Positions 51,324 to 60,256 of a DNA stretch of 64,000 bases are shown here, piece after piece; position 1 is the stretch's first letter; each line of letters starts with the position of its first letter. Under the pieces are notes generated by a model. It ran no database searches. It worked only from the letters and a program-made list of their open reading frames with translations, and had not been told where the DNA came from. The stretch covers positions 336,928 through 400,927 of the forward strand of contig NZ_JAFCMB010000006.1 of the NCBI RefSeq assembly GCF_018130145.1, written 5' to 3'. The stretch comes from Bradyrhizobium sp. AUGA SZCCT0176. Its GTDB lineage: Bacteria > Pseudomonadota > Alphaproteobacteria > Rhizobiales > Xanthobacteraceae. The position numbers and the translations under genes were made by a program.

Positions 51324-52081
51324 ACTGGCGGGCCGTTCAAGCCATCTATCTGTTCGAAATGGCGCGCACCTGGCGCACGCTGCTGCAGAGCATCGTCTCG
51401 CCGGTCGTTTCCACCTCGCTGTATTTCGTGGTGTTCGGCGCCGCGATCGGCTCGCGCATCACCGAGGTCGACGGCGTCAGCTACGGCACCTTCATCGTGC
51501 CGGGACTGGTGATGCTGTCGGTCTTGACACAGAGCATCGCCAACGCCTCGTTCGGCATCTACTTTCCGAAATTCGTCGGCACGATCTATGAACTGCTGTC
51601 GGCGCCGGTGTCGTATTTCGAGATCGTGCTAGGTTACGTCGGCGCCGCCGCAACCAAGTCGATCATCCTCGGCCTGATCATCCTCGCCACCGCCGCCCTG
51701 TTCGTGCCGCTGCACATCATGCATCCCTGGTGGATGCTGACCTTCCTGGTGCTGACGGCGGTGACCTTCAGCCTGTTCGGCTTCATCATCGGCATCTGGG
51801 CCGACGGTTTCGAAAAACTGCAGATGATCCCGATGCTGGTGGTGACGCCGCTGACCTTCCTCGGCGGCAGCTTCTATTCGGTGAACATGCTGCCATCGGG
51901 CTGGCGCACCATCACGCTGCTCAATCCGGTGGTCTATCTGATCTCCGGCTTCCGCTGGAGTTTCTACGAAATCGCCGACGTCAGCGTCGGCTTAAGCCTC
52001 GGCATGACGCTGGGCTTCCTCGCGGTGTGCATGGTGATGGTGTGGTGGATCTTCAGGACGGGGTACCGGCTCAAGAATTGA
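51320..52081 (+). CDS. ABC-2 type exporter, permease
   Basis: A 253-residue membrane protein with six helices, of the ABC-2 (DrrB/NodJ-like) family. 'TWRTLLQSIVSPVVSTSLYF' and 'MLSVLTQSIANASFGIYFP' are the N-terminal part, and 'TPLTFLGGSFYSVNMLPSGW' the late signature. Full length. It is coupled to the ATPase gene by overlapping start and stop. Confidence 0.9.
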
Positions 52082-52288
52082 CGGACTCCCCCGCCCGCTC
52101 GCGAAAAAGTCAGCACTATCAGCGTGATTCAGCCCCCTCTCCGCCTTGTTTGCGCCGTGGGGCACATTAACGATGGGTCCGCAGGCCGCTGGAACGGCGA
52201 CCGGATTCCGGGCATATTGGATGCCGGGGGACGGAGAGCCGCTTCGCTTGCATTCATGGCGCTGCGGTAAAACGGCCTGGAGGCCAAA

Positions 52289-53080
52289 GTGAAATTGCGT
52301 TCCTTCCTCGTTGCCGTCACCGGCCTGATGTTGTTCATGACCAGCGCCGCGCAGGCCAAAGTCGCCATCACCGTCGACAAGGATAGCCAGCAGATGACCG
52401 TCGCCGTCGACGGCGTCGAGCGCTATCGCTGGCCGGTGTCGAGCGGCCTTCCCTCCTATGAAACGCCGAACGGCAGCTTCCGCGCCTTCCGCATGGAAGC
52501 GGATCACTATTCCAAGGAATTTGACGAAGCGCCGATGCCGCATTCGATCTTCTTCACGAAGGTCGGCCACGCCATTCACGGCACCGATTCGGTCAACCGG
52601 CTCGGCTCTCCGGCTTCGCATGGCTGCGTGCGGCTGTCGCGCGACAACGCCGCGAAGCTCTATGCGCTGGTGCAGGAGCAAGGCGTGCTCAACACCACGG
52701 TGACGCTGACCGGCTCATCCCAGGTCGCCTTGGCGCGCAATCCGCGGCCGCGCACCAACGCCGTCGCACGCCGTGCTCCGGCGCAGCAATATGAGCAGCA
52801 ATCCAACGCCGCTGGTGATCCCGTCGTGATCACGCCGCAGCCCGGCATGGCGCCGCAGGGTCGCGCCGAGGACGGCTACATCTATCCGGCCGACGGCAGT
52901 TCCAGCGAGGCGCGTTATCCGGCGCCGCGCGATCGCCGCCTCTACGGCGCCCAGGCCTATCCGCAGCCGCAGCCGCAATATTATGACAACCGCGGCTACG
53001 CGCCGGCGCCGCAGGGCTATTACCAGCCGCAGCCGCAGCCATATTACCAGCGGCGCGGGCTGTTCACCTATCAGGATTGA
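52289..53080 (+). CDS. L,D-transpeptidase with long repetitive tail
   Basis: A 263-residue protein from a GTG with GGAGG five bases before it. Signal peptide ('SFLVAVTGLMLFMTSAAQA'), then a YkuD domain with 'HAIHGTDSVNRLGSPASHGC' and 'VRLSRDNAAKLY' (catalytic Cys in SHGC). The last 110 residues are Pro/Gln/Tyr-rich with 'PQPQPQYYDNRGYAPAPQGY', which may tether the enzyme to the envelope. Expected to form 3-3 cross-links in peptidoglycan. The 3' end overlaps the convergent YedE-like gene by 17 bases. Confidence 0.9.
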   Translation: MKLRSFLVAVTGLMLFMTSAAQAKVAITVDKDSQQMTVAVDGVERYRWPVSSGLPSYETPNGSFRAFRMEADHYSKEFDEAPMPHSIFFTKVGHAIHGTDSVNRLGSPASHGCVRLSRDNAAKLYALVQEQGVLNTTVTLTGSSQVALARNPRPRTNAVARRAPAQQYEQQSNAAGDPVVITPQPGMAPQGRAEDGYIYPADGSSSEARYPAPRDRRLYGAQAYPQPQPQYYDNRGYAPAPQGYYQPQPQPYYQRRGLFTYQD

Positions 53081-53528
53081 TCGAGACTTGCGGTTGCAAC
53101 GGTGGCCGCGACGCCTGCCATGTGTCGTGAAGCAGCATCCCGCTGGCCATCGCCACGACGAACACAATCACGCCCGGCGACAGCGTCGCCAGGCTCTCCA
53201 GCGCCGGTCCCGGGCACAATCCGACGAGACCCCATCCTACTCCGAACATTCCTGCGCCCAGCACCAGCGGCGCATCGATGTCGGATTTGCGCGGCCAGAA
53301 ATACTGCCCGGCCAGCACCGGCCGCGCGCGCTGCCTTGCCAGCATGAAGCCGGGAGTGGCGACAGCCAATGCCGCCGCCATCACCACGGCGAGGCTCGGA
53401 TCCCACGCGCCAAAGATATCGAGGAATGCGAGCACTTTGGTCGGCTGCACCATTCCCGAGACGAGCAGGCCGGTTCCGAAGATCAGGCCACACAACAACG
53501 GCGCGATGATCCGCGATATGATTTCCAT
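53064..53528 (-). CDS. YeeE/YedE-family transporter half (DUF6691 type)
   Basis: A 154-residue membrane protein with four helices. 'CGLIFGTGLLVSGMVQPTKV' and 'GVGWGLVGLCPGPALESLAT' carry the conserved Cys of the YeeE/YedE family, which transports thiosulphate-type sulphur compounds. It is the short second half of a split transporter; the first half is encoded 3 bases upstream at 53532-53957. No rhodanese or sulphur regulator gene is next to it. Confidence 0.85.
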   Translation of the reverse strand: MEIISRIIAPLLCGLIFGTGLLVSGMVQPTKVLAFLDIFGAWDPSLAVVMAAALAVATPGFMLARQRARPVLAGQYFWPRKSDIDAPLVLGAGMFGVGWGLVGLCPGPALESLATLSPGVIVFVVAMASGMLLHDTWQASRPPLQPQVSINPDR

Positions 53529-53531
53529 GGC

Positions 53532-53957
53532 TCAGCCTCCCAACATGTGGCGGGTGACGGCCACGGTGATAACCGCCGTCACCATAAAGACGATGGTCGC
53601 CGCGATCGAGCGCACCGACAGCCGTCCAATCCCGCAAATGCCGTGACCGGAGGTGCAGCCGCCGCCGAGCCGCGTGCCGAAACCGACCAATAGCCCCGCC
53701 GCCACGATGACGGCCCAGTTCGCCGGCAGCTTGGGTGTCGCCATGCCGTAGCCGATCCATCCGGCGATAACGGGAACCAGCATCAGCCCAGCGATGAAGG
53801 CGATGCGCCAGGCCTTGTCTTCGCTCCTGATATTCAGGAGCCCCGCAAAGATGCCACTGATGCCGGCGATCCGGCCGGTCAGCAGCATCAGCAGCACGGC
53901 GGAAAGGCCGATCAGCGCTCCGCCGATCGCGGCCGACACGGGAGTGAAATTGGCCAT
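53532..53957 (-). CDS. YeeE/YedE-family transporter half
   Basis: A 141-residue membrane protein with four helices. 'GFGTRLGGGCTSGHGICGIG' is the family signature with the conserved Cys. The start at 53957 matches the usual 'MANFTPVSAAIGGALIGLSA' beginning; the longer frame to 54005 adds a non-family leader. It forms an operon with the second half downstream. The likely cargo is thiosulphate or a related sulphur species. Confidence 0.85.
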   Translation of the reverse strand: MANFTPVSAAIGGALIGLSAVLLMLLTGRIAGISGIFAGLLNIRSEDKAWRIAFIAGLMLVPVIAGWIGYGMATPKLPANWAVIVAAGLLVGFGTRLGGGCTSGHGICGIGRLSVRSIAATIVFMVTAVITVAVTRHMLGG

Positions 53958-54023
53958 GGCGAAATTCCGTTCGTTTGGAAAGCGCGCCGAACCATAAACC
54001 TGCAACGAATTATCGCAATGGGC

Positions 54024-56309
54024 CTATTGGTCGCCGTCGCGCATCCGGCGCCAAACGGCCCCCAGCACGTTGGAGTAATCGTCGGTCCAGACCCGCTGGT
54101 GGTCTTCGGCCTCGGTCTCGGCCCATTTGTCCGATGACGCGAGCGCGCCAACATCCGCCTCGTGCCGCGCCGACACCACCACCGAGGTCGAGAAGATGTA
54201 CTCACTGTCGCGGCCGGAATCCTCGCTGTAGACCCAACTCTTCATGTCGTTGGCGTCGGCAATGCCGACGACGACGCTGGACAGCTCCAGATGCCGGTTG
54301 GAAACGTGCATCGCGACCACACCCTGCGGCGCGAGCTTTTCCTTGTAGATCTCCATCGCCTCTTCGGTCGCCAGATGAATCGGAATTGCATCCGACGAAT
54401 AGGCGTCGACGATGATCAGGTCGTAGACACCGTTCGGTTCGCGCGCGAAGGTCAGCCGCGCATCGCCGATCACCGGCTTCAGGTCCGGCTCGCACTTGCT
54501 GATATAGGTGAAATATTTCGGATCGCGCGCGGTATCGACCATCGTCTGGTCGATCTCGAAGAACTTCCAGTCCTCGCCCGGCAACGAGGCGCAGGTCAGC
54601 GTGCCCGAGCCAAGCCCGATCACCGCAACCCGCAGCGCGGCCCCTTTCCGCTCCCGCACCGCCGTGATCGCCTGCCCGATGCCGCCATCCTTGTGGTAGT
54701 AGGTGATCGGCTCGGGCCGGCCGATCACTGGCGTGCCGTCATCGTTCTTGAATTTTTCGGCGCCGTGGATCGTGGTGCCGTGCATCAGCACATGATACTG
54801 GCCGTTCGACGTCACCACGATCTTGTGGACGCCGAAGAAGCTGCGCACGGTCTCCACCCGCCCGTCGTCGGAAGGGTAGGCGCGCAGCAGCACCAGCGCC
54901 ACCACCACGGTTGCAAAGATCTTCCAGCGGCTGGCGTTCAGCCCAAGTGCCAGCAATGCCGAGAGCACGCCGACCGCGCCGATCATCCAGACGCGGTGAT
55001 CGTCGAGCCAGTGCATGACCTTGCCTGGTGACCAGGACGGTGCGATCAGCGCCACCGCCAGCACGGCGAGGAACGGCCAGTACCAATCGCTCCAGCTCGG
55101 CAACCGTTCGTTACCCGTCGGCCGGCACAACGCCGCCAGTGCCAGCAGGATCGGATATTCGGCGATCCAGGAAAAGGTGAAGGGGGCGATCAGGCCCGCG
55201 AAGAGGCCGCCGACCATACCGCCGAACGACAGCGCGACATAGAAGCCGGTGAGATACTTGGCGGCCGGCCGCGTCCGCGCCAGTTCGCCATGGCAGGCCA
55301 TCGCGATGACGAAGAAACACAATTGGTGTCCGCCGAGCGTCAGCAGCAAATTCTGCTCGCCGCCGAAGGCCAGCAGCACGACGACGCCGGCGATCGCCAG
55401 CGGCTGCGCCAGCAACATCCATTTGTGCGGCAGCAGCGGCCGCGACTGGAACACCAGCACCCAGGTCAACAGATACAGCGACAGCGGCAGCACCCATAAC
55501 AGAGGAGCCGCGGCGACGTCGGTGGAGATATGCGCTGTCACCGCGATCAGCAGACCCGACGGCACCGCTGCGAGGAAAATCCAGCGCGCGCGCGTCATCC
55601 ATGACGGCGCCGGCGCATCCGCATCGTCGGCAGGCATGTTCAGGTCAGCTGCATTGGCCGGCGAACGCAGCAGCAACATTGCGCAGCTTGCGATCAGCAC
55701 GATCAGCACGCCATAGCCGCAAGTCCATATCAGGTTTTGCGCGCGGAGCGTAAACATGGGCTCCAGCAGCACCGGATAGGACAACAGCGCCAGGAAACTG
55801 CCGATGTTCGAGGACGCATAGAGAAAGTAGGGATCGGGCCCGCTGGGATGGCCGGTGCGGACGAACCAGGCCTGCAGCAGCGGGTTGTTGGCGGCGAGCG
55901 CAAAGAACGGCAGCCCGATCGATACCGCAAAGAGACCCAATAGCCAGACCGCATAGCCAGAATTCGGCGGCTCGCCCCAGCCGCTCGAGATCGACAGCGG
56001 CAGCGTCAGCATGGCAACGACGAGCAACACCAGATGCACGGCCACAGGGACGGCGCGGTTGCGGAGCTGCATCAGAAAATGCGCATAGGCATAGCCGCCC
56101 AGCAGCAGCGACTGAAAGAACACCATCGCCACCGACCACACCGCCGGCGAGCCGCCGAGACGCGGCAGCACCATCTTGGTAAACAGCGGCTGCACCGAGA
56201 ACAGCAGCAGCGCGCTGACGAAGATCGCCGCGGTGTAGACCACCAGAACCATCCGGTTCCGGGAATCGGACGACAGGTCCGTGGCGGCGGACGGTTCAGA
56301 AAGGCTCAT
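54024..56309 (-). CDS. Membrane-fused spermidine-synthase-like protein
   Basis: A 761-residue protein. The start at 56309 follows GGAG and gives the standard N-terminus; the open frame goes on to 56792 without support. Residues 20-480 form about twelve membrane helices ('AAIFVSALLLFSVQPLFTKM' first). Residues 500-750 are a class I methyltransferase-like domain of the spermidine synthase type: 'AVIGLGSGTLTC', 'FFEIDQTMVDTARDPKYF', 'GDARLTFA', 'DLIIVDAYSSDAIPIHL'. A true polyamine role is doubtful. It may transfer an aminopropyl or methyl group at the membrane. Confidence 0.85.
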   Translation of the reverse strand: MSLSEPSAATDLSSDSRNRMVLVVYTAAIFVSALLLFSVQPLFTKMVLPRLGGSPAVWSVAMVFFQSLLLGGYAYAHFLMQLRNRAVPVAVHLVLLVVAMLTLPLSISSGWGEPPNSGYAVWLLGLFAVSIGLPFFALAANNPLLQAWFVRTGHPSGPDPYFLYASSNIGSFLALLSYPVLLEPMFTLRAQNLIWTCGYGVLIVLIASCAMLLLRSPANAADLNMPADDADAPAPSWMTRARWIFLAAVPSGLLIAVTAHISTDVAAAPLLWVLPLSLYLLTWVLVFQSRPLLPHKWMLLAQPLAIAGVVVLLAFGGEQNLLLTLGGHQLCFFVIAMACHGELARTRPAAKYLTGFYVALSFGGMVGGLFAGLIAPFTFSWIAEYPILLALAALCRPTGNERLPSWSDWYWPFLAVLAVALIAPSWSPGKVMHWLDDHRVWMIGAVGVLSALLALGLNASRWKIFATVVVALVLLRAYPSDDGRVETVRSFFGVHKIVVTSNGQYHVLMHGTTIHGAEKFKNDDGTPVIGRPEPITYYHKDGGIGQAITAVRERKGAALRVAVIGLGSGTLTCASLPGEDWKFFEIDQTMVDTARDPKYFTYISKCEPDLKPVIGDARLTFAREPNGVYDLIIVDAYSSDAIPIHLATEEAMEIYKEKLAPQGVVAMHVSNRHLELSSVVVGIADANDMKSWVYSEDSGRDSEYIFSTSVVVSARHEADVGALASSDKWAETEAEDHQRVWTDDYSNVLGAVWRRMRDGDQ

Positions 56310-56475
56310 GAGAGCTCCGGCATGGACCCGGCGGGCGCCGGAGGGCGGATTCTTGGCGACAGGGCGCCGCGAGAGCGCAATGGAGCATAAGGTACCTGCG
56401 TCGGCAATGCAGGCCGGGACGTCAAATCCCTCATTTGATGCTGTGCGGACATTCACATCTTCGCTATGGAGGAAC

Positions 56476-56543
56476 GTCATTCCGGGGCGCGCGAAAGCGC
56501 GAACCCGGAATCTCGAGATTCCGGCGAACCATCCCGGAATGAC
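56476..56543 (+). repeat. Short palindromic repeat before the PYROXD2-like gene
   Basis: It opens GTCATTCCGGGGCGCGCG and closes CCCGGAATGAC, with inner arms CCCGGAATCTCGAGATTCCGG. It is a shorter relative of the element inside uvrD (12156-12258). It sits 20 bases before the next gene's start region and may form RNA hairpins. Confidence 0.85.
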
Positions 56544-56564
56544 CACACAGATCTTGAAGCGCAC

Positions 56565-58166
56565 ATGAACGAAACGGACGTCGTCATCATCGGTGCGGGG
56601 CATAACGGCCTCACCTGCGCGGCCTATCTCGCGATGGCCGGCCTGCGCGTGAAGCTGGTCGAGCGCCGCAAGGTGGTCGGCGGCGCCGCCGTAACCGAGG
56701 AATTCCACCCGGGATTCCGCAATTCGGTGGCCGCCTACACCGTCAGCCTGCTCAACCCGCAGATCATCGCCGATTTGAAGCTGGCCGAGCACGGCCTGCG
56801 CATCGTTGAACGCCGCGCGCAGAATTTCCTGCCCGCGCCCGATGGCAGCTATCTCCTCACCGGCGAGGGCCGCACCCGGGATTCAGTCACCAGATTGAGC
56901 CCACGCGACGCCGATCGCATCGATGCGTTCGCACACGAGCTGGAGGGCATTGCGGATGTATTGCGGCAACTGGTGCTACGCGCCCCGCCGAACATCGTCG
57001 AAGGCTTCAGCCTCGGCGCCATCCGCGAGACTTTCAATGCGCTCGGCACCGCCAGTATCCTGAAAAAGCTGTCGCTGGAACAGCAGCGCAGCCTGCTCGA
57101 TCTGTTCACACGCTCGGCCGGCGAGATGTTGGACGAGCGCTTCGGGAGCGACCTGGTAAAAGCGCTGTTCGGCTTCGACGCCATCGTCGGCAATTACGCC
57201 AGCCCCTACGCGGCAGGCTCGGCTTACGTGATGCTGCACCATGCGTTCGGCGAGGTGAACGGCAAAAAGGGCGTGTGGGGCCACGCCATCGGCGGCATGG
57301 GCGCGATCACGCAGGCGATGGCGCGCGCGGCGCGCGGCCATGGCGCCGACATCGAACTCGATGCCGGCGTGCGCGAGGTGATTGTCGAAGGCGGCCGCGC
57401 GGTTGGTGTCATCCTCGACAATGGAAAGACCGTGCGCGCGAAATACGTCGTCTCCGGCGTCAATCCGAAATTGCTCTACACGCGGCTGGTGCCACGAGAA
57501 GCGCTGGCGCCGGAATTCCTCGCTCGCATCACCCACTGGCGCAACGGCTCCGGCACCTTCCGGATGAATGTGGCGCTGACCGCCCTGCCCTCGTTCACGG
57601 CGCTGCCGGGCGAAGGCGATCATCTCACGGCCGGGATCATCCTCGCCCCCAGTCTCGATTACATGGACCGCGCCTGGCAGGACGCCCGCGAGCGGGGCTG
57701 GAGCCGCGAGCCGGTGGTCGAGTTGTTGATCCCCTCGACGCTCGATGATTCGCTCTGCCCACCCGGCCAGCATGTCGCGAGCCTGTTCTGCCAACACGTC
57801 GCGCCGCAATTGCCGGACGGAAAATCGTGGGACGACCATCGCGAGGAAGTGGCCGACCTGATGATCGCGACGGTGGACAAATATGCGCCGGGCTTTGCGG
57901 GAAGCGTCGTCGGCCGACAGGTGCTGTCGCCGCTCGATCTGGAGCGCCAGTTCGGTCTGCTCGGTGGCGACATCTTTCACGGCGCGCTGACGCTGAACCA
58001 GTTGTTCTCGGCGCGGCCGATGCTGGGCCATGCCGATTACCGCGGGCCGCTGAAGGGCCTTTACCATTGCGGCTCGGGCGCCCATCCCGGCGGCGGCGTC
58101 ACCGGCGCCCCCGGCCACAACGCCGCCAAGGCGATCCTGGGCGATCACCGCGCGCTGTTTGGTTGA
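56565..58166 (+). CDS. PYROXD2-like FAD-dependent oxidoreductase
   Basis: A 533-residue flavoprotein of the phytoene-desaturase-like superfamily, PYROXD2 branch. FAD fold 'DVVIIGAGHNGLTCAAYLAM' and 'KLVERRKVVGGAAVTEEFHP' start the protein. 'GHAIGGMGAITQAMARAARG' is the conserved middle block, and the C-terminal 'YHCGSGAHPGGGVTGAPGHN' closes the cofactor site. The ATG at 56565 matches the family start; the open frame extends back through the repeat. Substrate unknown; carotenoid genes are not nearby. Confidence 0.85.
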   Translation: MNETDVVIIGAGHNGLTCAAYLAMAGLRVKLVERRKVVGGAAVTEEFHPGFRNSVAAYTVSLLNPQIIADLKLAEHGLRIVERRAQNFLPAPDGSYLLTGEGRTRDSVTRLSPRDADRIDAFAHELEGIADVLRQLVLRAPPNIVEGFSLGAIRETFNALGTASILKKLSLEQQRSLLDLFTRSAGEMLDERFGSDLVKALFGFDAIVGNYASPYAAGSAYVMLHHAFGEVNGKKGVWGHAIGGMGAITQAMARAARGHGADIELDAGVREVIVEGGRAVGVILDNGKTVRAKYVVSGVNPKLLYTRLVPREALAPEFLARITHWRNGSGTFRMNVALTALPSFTALPGEGDHLTAGIILAPSLDYMDRAWQDARERGWSREPVVELLIPSTLDDSLCPPGQHVASLFCQHVAPQLPDGKSWDDHREEVADLMIATVDKYAPGFAGSVVGRQVLSPLDLERQFGLLGGDIFHGALTLNQLFSARPMLGHADYRGPLKGLYHCGSGAHPGGGVTGAPGHNAAKAILGDHRALFG

Positions 58167-58207
58167 GGGGCGCAACACCGCTACCGGTGCCGCGCCCTGC
58201 TCGGTGG

Positions 58208-58372
58208 CTAGATGGCGTCGTAGGCTTCGGTCGGAAGCACCCGCGCGGTCTGCATCATCGCCAGCGGCGAGATCGTCTCCATCGCGGACTGCTGGCGCTC
58301 TTCAGCCGACGGATAGCTGACGAAAGCGCACAACGCACACATGACTGCAATAACTGCCGTAATCCTGGCCAT
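58208..58372 (-). CDS. Small secreted hypothetical protein
   Basis: A 54-residue frame with GGGGGA eight bases before the ATG. It begins with a signal-like segment 'ARITAVIAVMCALCAFVSY' and continues 'PSAEERQQSAMETISPLAMM' with 'TEAYDAI' at the end. Exported short protein; no family is known to me. It is convergent with the oxidoreductase gene. Confidence 0.55.
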   Translation of the reverse strand: MARITAVIAVMCALCAFVSYPSAEERQQSAMETISPLAMMQTARVLPTEAYDAI

Positions 58373-58737
58373 TTCAAATTTCCCCCTTGTTATATTTATT
58401 TACGGCACCGATCCTGGCATGCGCCCGTTTAACGCCGGGTTCCCGCATCCCCGGTCGCGGCGCCGATCAGCAAACGCTGTGAATCGGCGGTGAATTGGCT
58501 AACAAGCCTTGAAAATTGCGATCGCTTCCGCCGTGGACAAGGTGTGGAAAAACCGTTGGACCACCGGTGGAGAAACTGATGCATCGGCGGTGCAAACCGG
58601 CAGTGCTGGCCTGTGGAAGCCTCCTGTATGTTCCGGTGCATGACCTTGTGGATAAGCGTTGCGTCAAGGGTCGATAAACTGTGCAAGCGCGACCGCACGC
58701 CAGGCGGCGACCGCTCAATCAATCAGGGAATGAGGCG
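58373..58737 (+). other. 365-base gap with DnaA-box-like sites
   Basis: No gene is seen. TGTGGATAA at 58646-58654 is a perfect DnaA box (reverse of TTATCCACA), and TGTGGAAAA at 58543-58551 is a near match. A CCGTGGACAA stands at 58531. Two or three boxes may regulate nearby genes. There is no AT-rich unwinding region or replication gene to argue for an origin. Confidence 0.4.
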
Positions 58738-58863
58738 ATGGGTGTCCTCGACGCAATTAGGAGAGTGGTTCTTATGCTGGAAATGGGGCTGGCAAGATCA
58801 GCCATGATTGAGGTACTTCAGAGAGGCCACGGAACCGGTTCCGCCGGCCGCCGCCAGTGGTAG
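58738..58863 (+). CDS. Very small hypothetical protein
   Basis: A 41-residue frame with GAGG close to the ATG. 'GVLDAIRRVVLMLEMGLARS' could form an amphipathic helix; the tail is Gly/Arg-rich. The gene lies 70 bases before prmA on the same strand. Support is limited to ribosome site and composition. Confidence 0.35.
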   Translation: MGVLDAIRRVVLMLEMGLARSAMIEVLQRGHGTGSAGRRQW

Positions 58864-58933
58864 GTTCTCCCGACCTTACGAACTGAAACTTGCTTAAGTT
58901 TGAGCCTTCCCGCTGTTTTCTCGTGGTTCCCCA

Positions 58934-59824
58934 ATGACCTCCACCCCTGCTACCTCCCGTGCGGCCTTCGCGGTCGGCACTGAGACCGCCGCCAAGCTAG
59001 TTGTCGATATACTTACCGAAGTCTTTCTTGAGGGGCAGGCCGCCATCGCCGCGTTTGAAGGTCCGGGCGGCCGCTGGGATGTCTCCATGCATTTTGCCGT
59101 CGCGCCGGATCAGGCGCTGGTGCGCGAACTCGTCACCAACGCCGCCGGCGCAGACATCGCCAAGAATATCGCCTTCGACACGGTCGAGGCCAAGGACTGG
59201 GTCAAGGCCACGCTCGAGGACCTCGTCCCGGTCCCGGCCGGGCGTTTTGTCGTGCACGGCCACCACGACCGCGCGCGAGTGCCATCCAACAAGATCGGCA
59301 TCGAGATCGAGGCGGCGCTGGCGTTCGGCACCGGCCACCACGGAACCACGCGCGGCTGCCTGCTGCTGCTCGATCATGTCCTCAAAGCGCACCGCCCTCG
59401 GCGCGTGCTCGACCTCGGCACCGGCACCGGCGTGCTGGCGATCGCGGCGGCCAAGGCGCTGCAGGAGAACGTGCTGGCCAGCGACATCGATCCGCTCTCG
59501 GTGCGGGTTGCGCAGGAGAACGCCCGGCTGAACGTGTCAGGGCATCTGGTGCAGGCGATCCCTGCCACCGGCTTCTCGGCGCCGCAATTCGCGCAGGCCG
59601 GCCCGTTCGATCTGGTGCTGGCGAATATCCTCGCCAATCCGTTGCGGCAATTGGCAACGCCGATGGCGCGGCATCTGGCACCATCGGCGCTGGTTATCCT
59701 GTCGGGACTGCTGACGCCGCAAGCGGCTTCGGTGATCGCCGCTTATCGTGCGCGGGGCATGGTCCCGGTGCGGCATCTGCGCATCGAAGGCTGGAGCAGC
59801 CTGCTGCTGCGCAACGTGGGCTAG
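58934..59824 (+). CDS. prmA: Ribosomal protein L11 methyltransferase
   Basis: A 296-residue SAM-dependent methyltransferase that trimethylates ribosomal protein L11. The SAM site is 'VLDLGTGTGVLAIAAAKAL' (near residue 158) with 'ASDIDPLSVRVAQENARLN', and the catalytic block 'FDLVLANILANPLRQLA' follows. 'FGTGHHGTTRGCLLLLD' just before the SAM site is the PrmA signature. Full length for the family. The ATG at 58934 has no clear ribosome site, which is common for this gene. A repeat begins shortly after its stop. Confidence 0.9.
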   Translation: MTSTPATSRAAFAVGTETAAKLVVDILTEVFLEGQAAIAAFEGPGGRWDVSMHFAVAPDQALVRELVTNAAGADIAKNIAFDTVEAKDWVKATLEDLVPVPAGRFVVHGHHDRARVPSNKIGIEIEAALAFGTGHHGTTRGCLLLLDHVLKAHRPRRVLDLGTGTGVLAIAAAKALQENVLASDIDPLSVRVAQENARLNVSGHLVQAIPATGFSAPQFAQAGPFDLVLANILANPLRQLATPMARHLAPSALVILSGLLTPQAASVIAAYRARGMVPVRHLRIEGWSSLLLRNVG

Positions 59825-59835
59825 AAACTCATTTA

Positions 59836-59888
59836 GTTTTGACGCGTTTTCTTCACGCGAACCGGATCCACTTCGCTCGAAAACGCTC
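59836..59888 (-). repeat. Partial interspersed repeat after prmA
   Basis: In reverse orientation it reads GAGCGTTTTCGAGCGAAG and continues to GCGTGAAGAAAACGCGTC, matching the left half of the element at 17995-18099. It lies between two convergent genes and ends exactly where the stop codon of the minus-strand gene begins. Confidence 0.8.
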
Positions 59889-60074
59889 CTATTCAGGGGG
59901 CTTGTAGCGGGCGATGACGCCCTTCTCTTCTTCCTGCTTTGTGCGTTTGACCCGCGCCTCGACGAACCGGTCCAGTATCTGAACGATGACGCCACGCTGC
60001 TTCTTGTTGGCGATCGGAGGGGCTGGGCCGCGGCGGACGGGCGGCGAGATCTTCTCAAACATAAAGGCAGGCAT
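59889..60074 (-). CDS. Small basic hypothetical protein
   Basis: A 61-residue protein with GAGGGGA before the ATG. 'FMFEKISPPVRRGPAPPIAN' is Pro-rich, then 'KKQRGVIVQILDRFVEARVK' is a basic amphipathic helix, followed by 'RTKQEEEKGVIARYKPPE'. No known domain. I have seen this type in Bradyrhizobium between prmA and pepP, where it is conserved but unnamed. A nucleic-acid-binding role fits the charge but is a guess. Confidence 0.6.
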   Translation of the reverse strand: MPAFMFEKISPPVRRGPAPPIANKKQRGVIVQILDRFVEARVKRTKQEEEKGVIARYKPPE

Positions 60075-60256
60075 CGTGTATCCCCTCTTCGTTGAGATGA
60101 AACACTCCTGGAATTTCCCCTGGTAGCATCACGTGAACGGCTTGCCCGGCAAACCGTTCCGTCCGATCTAACGCGGACATGGATATTGAAGCACAGATTA
60201 TGCCAAATTATGGCTATGTTGTGCGGACCTGCACCCAACCCCTGAGTGACCCGGCC

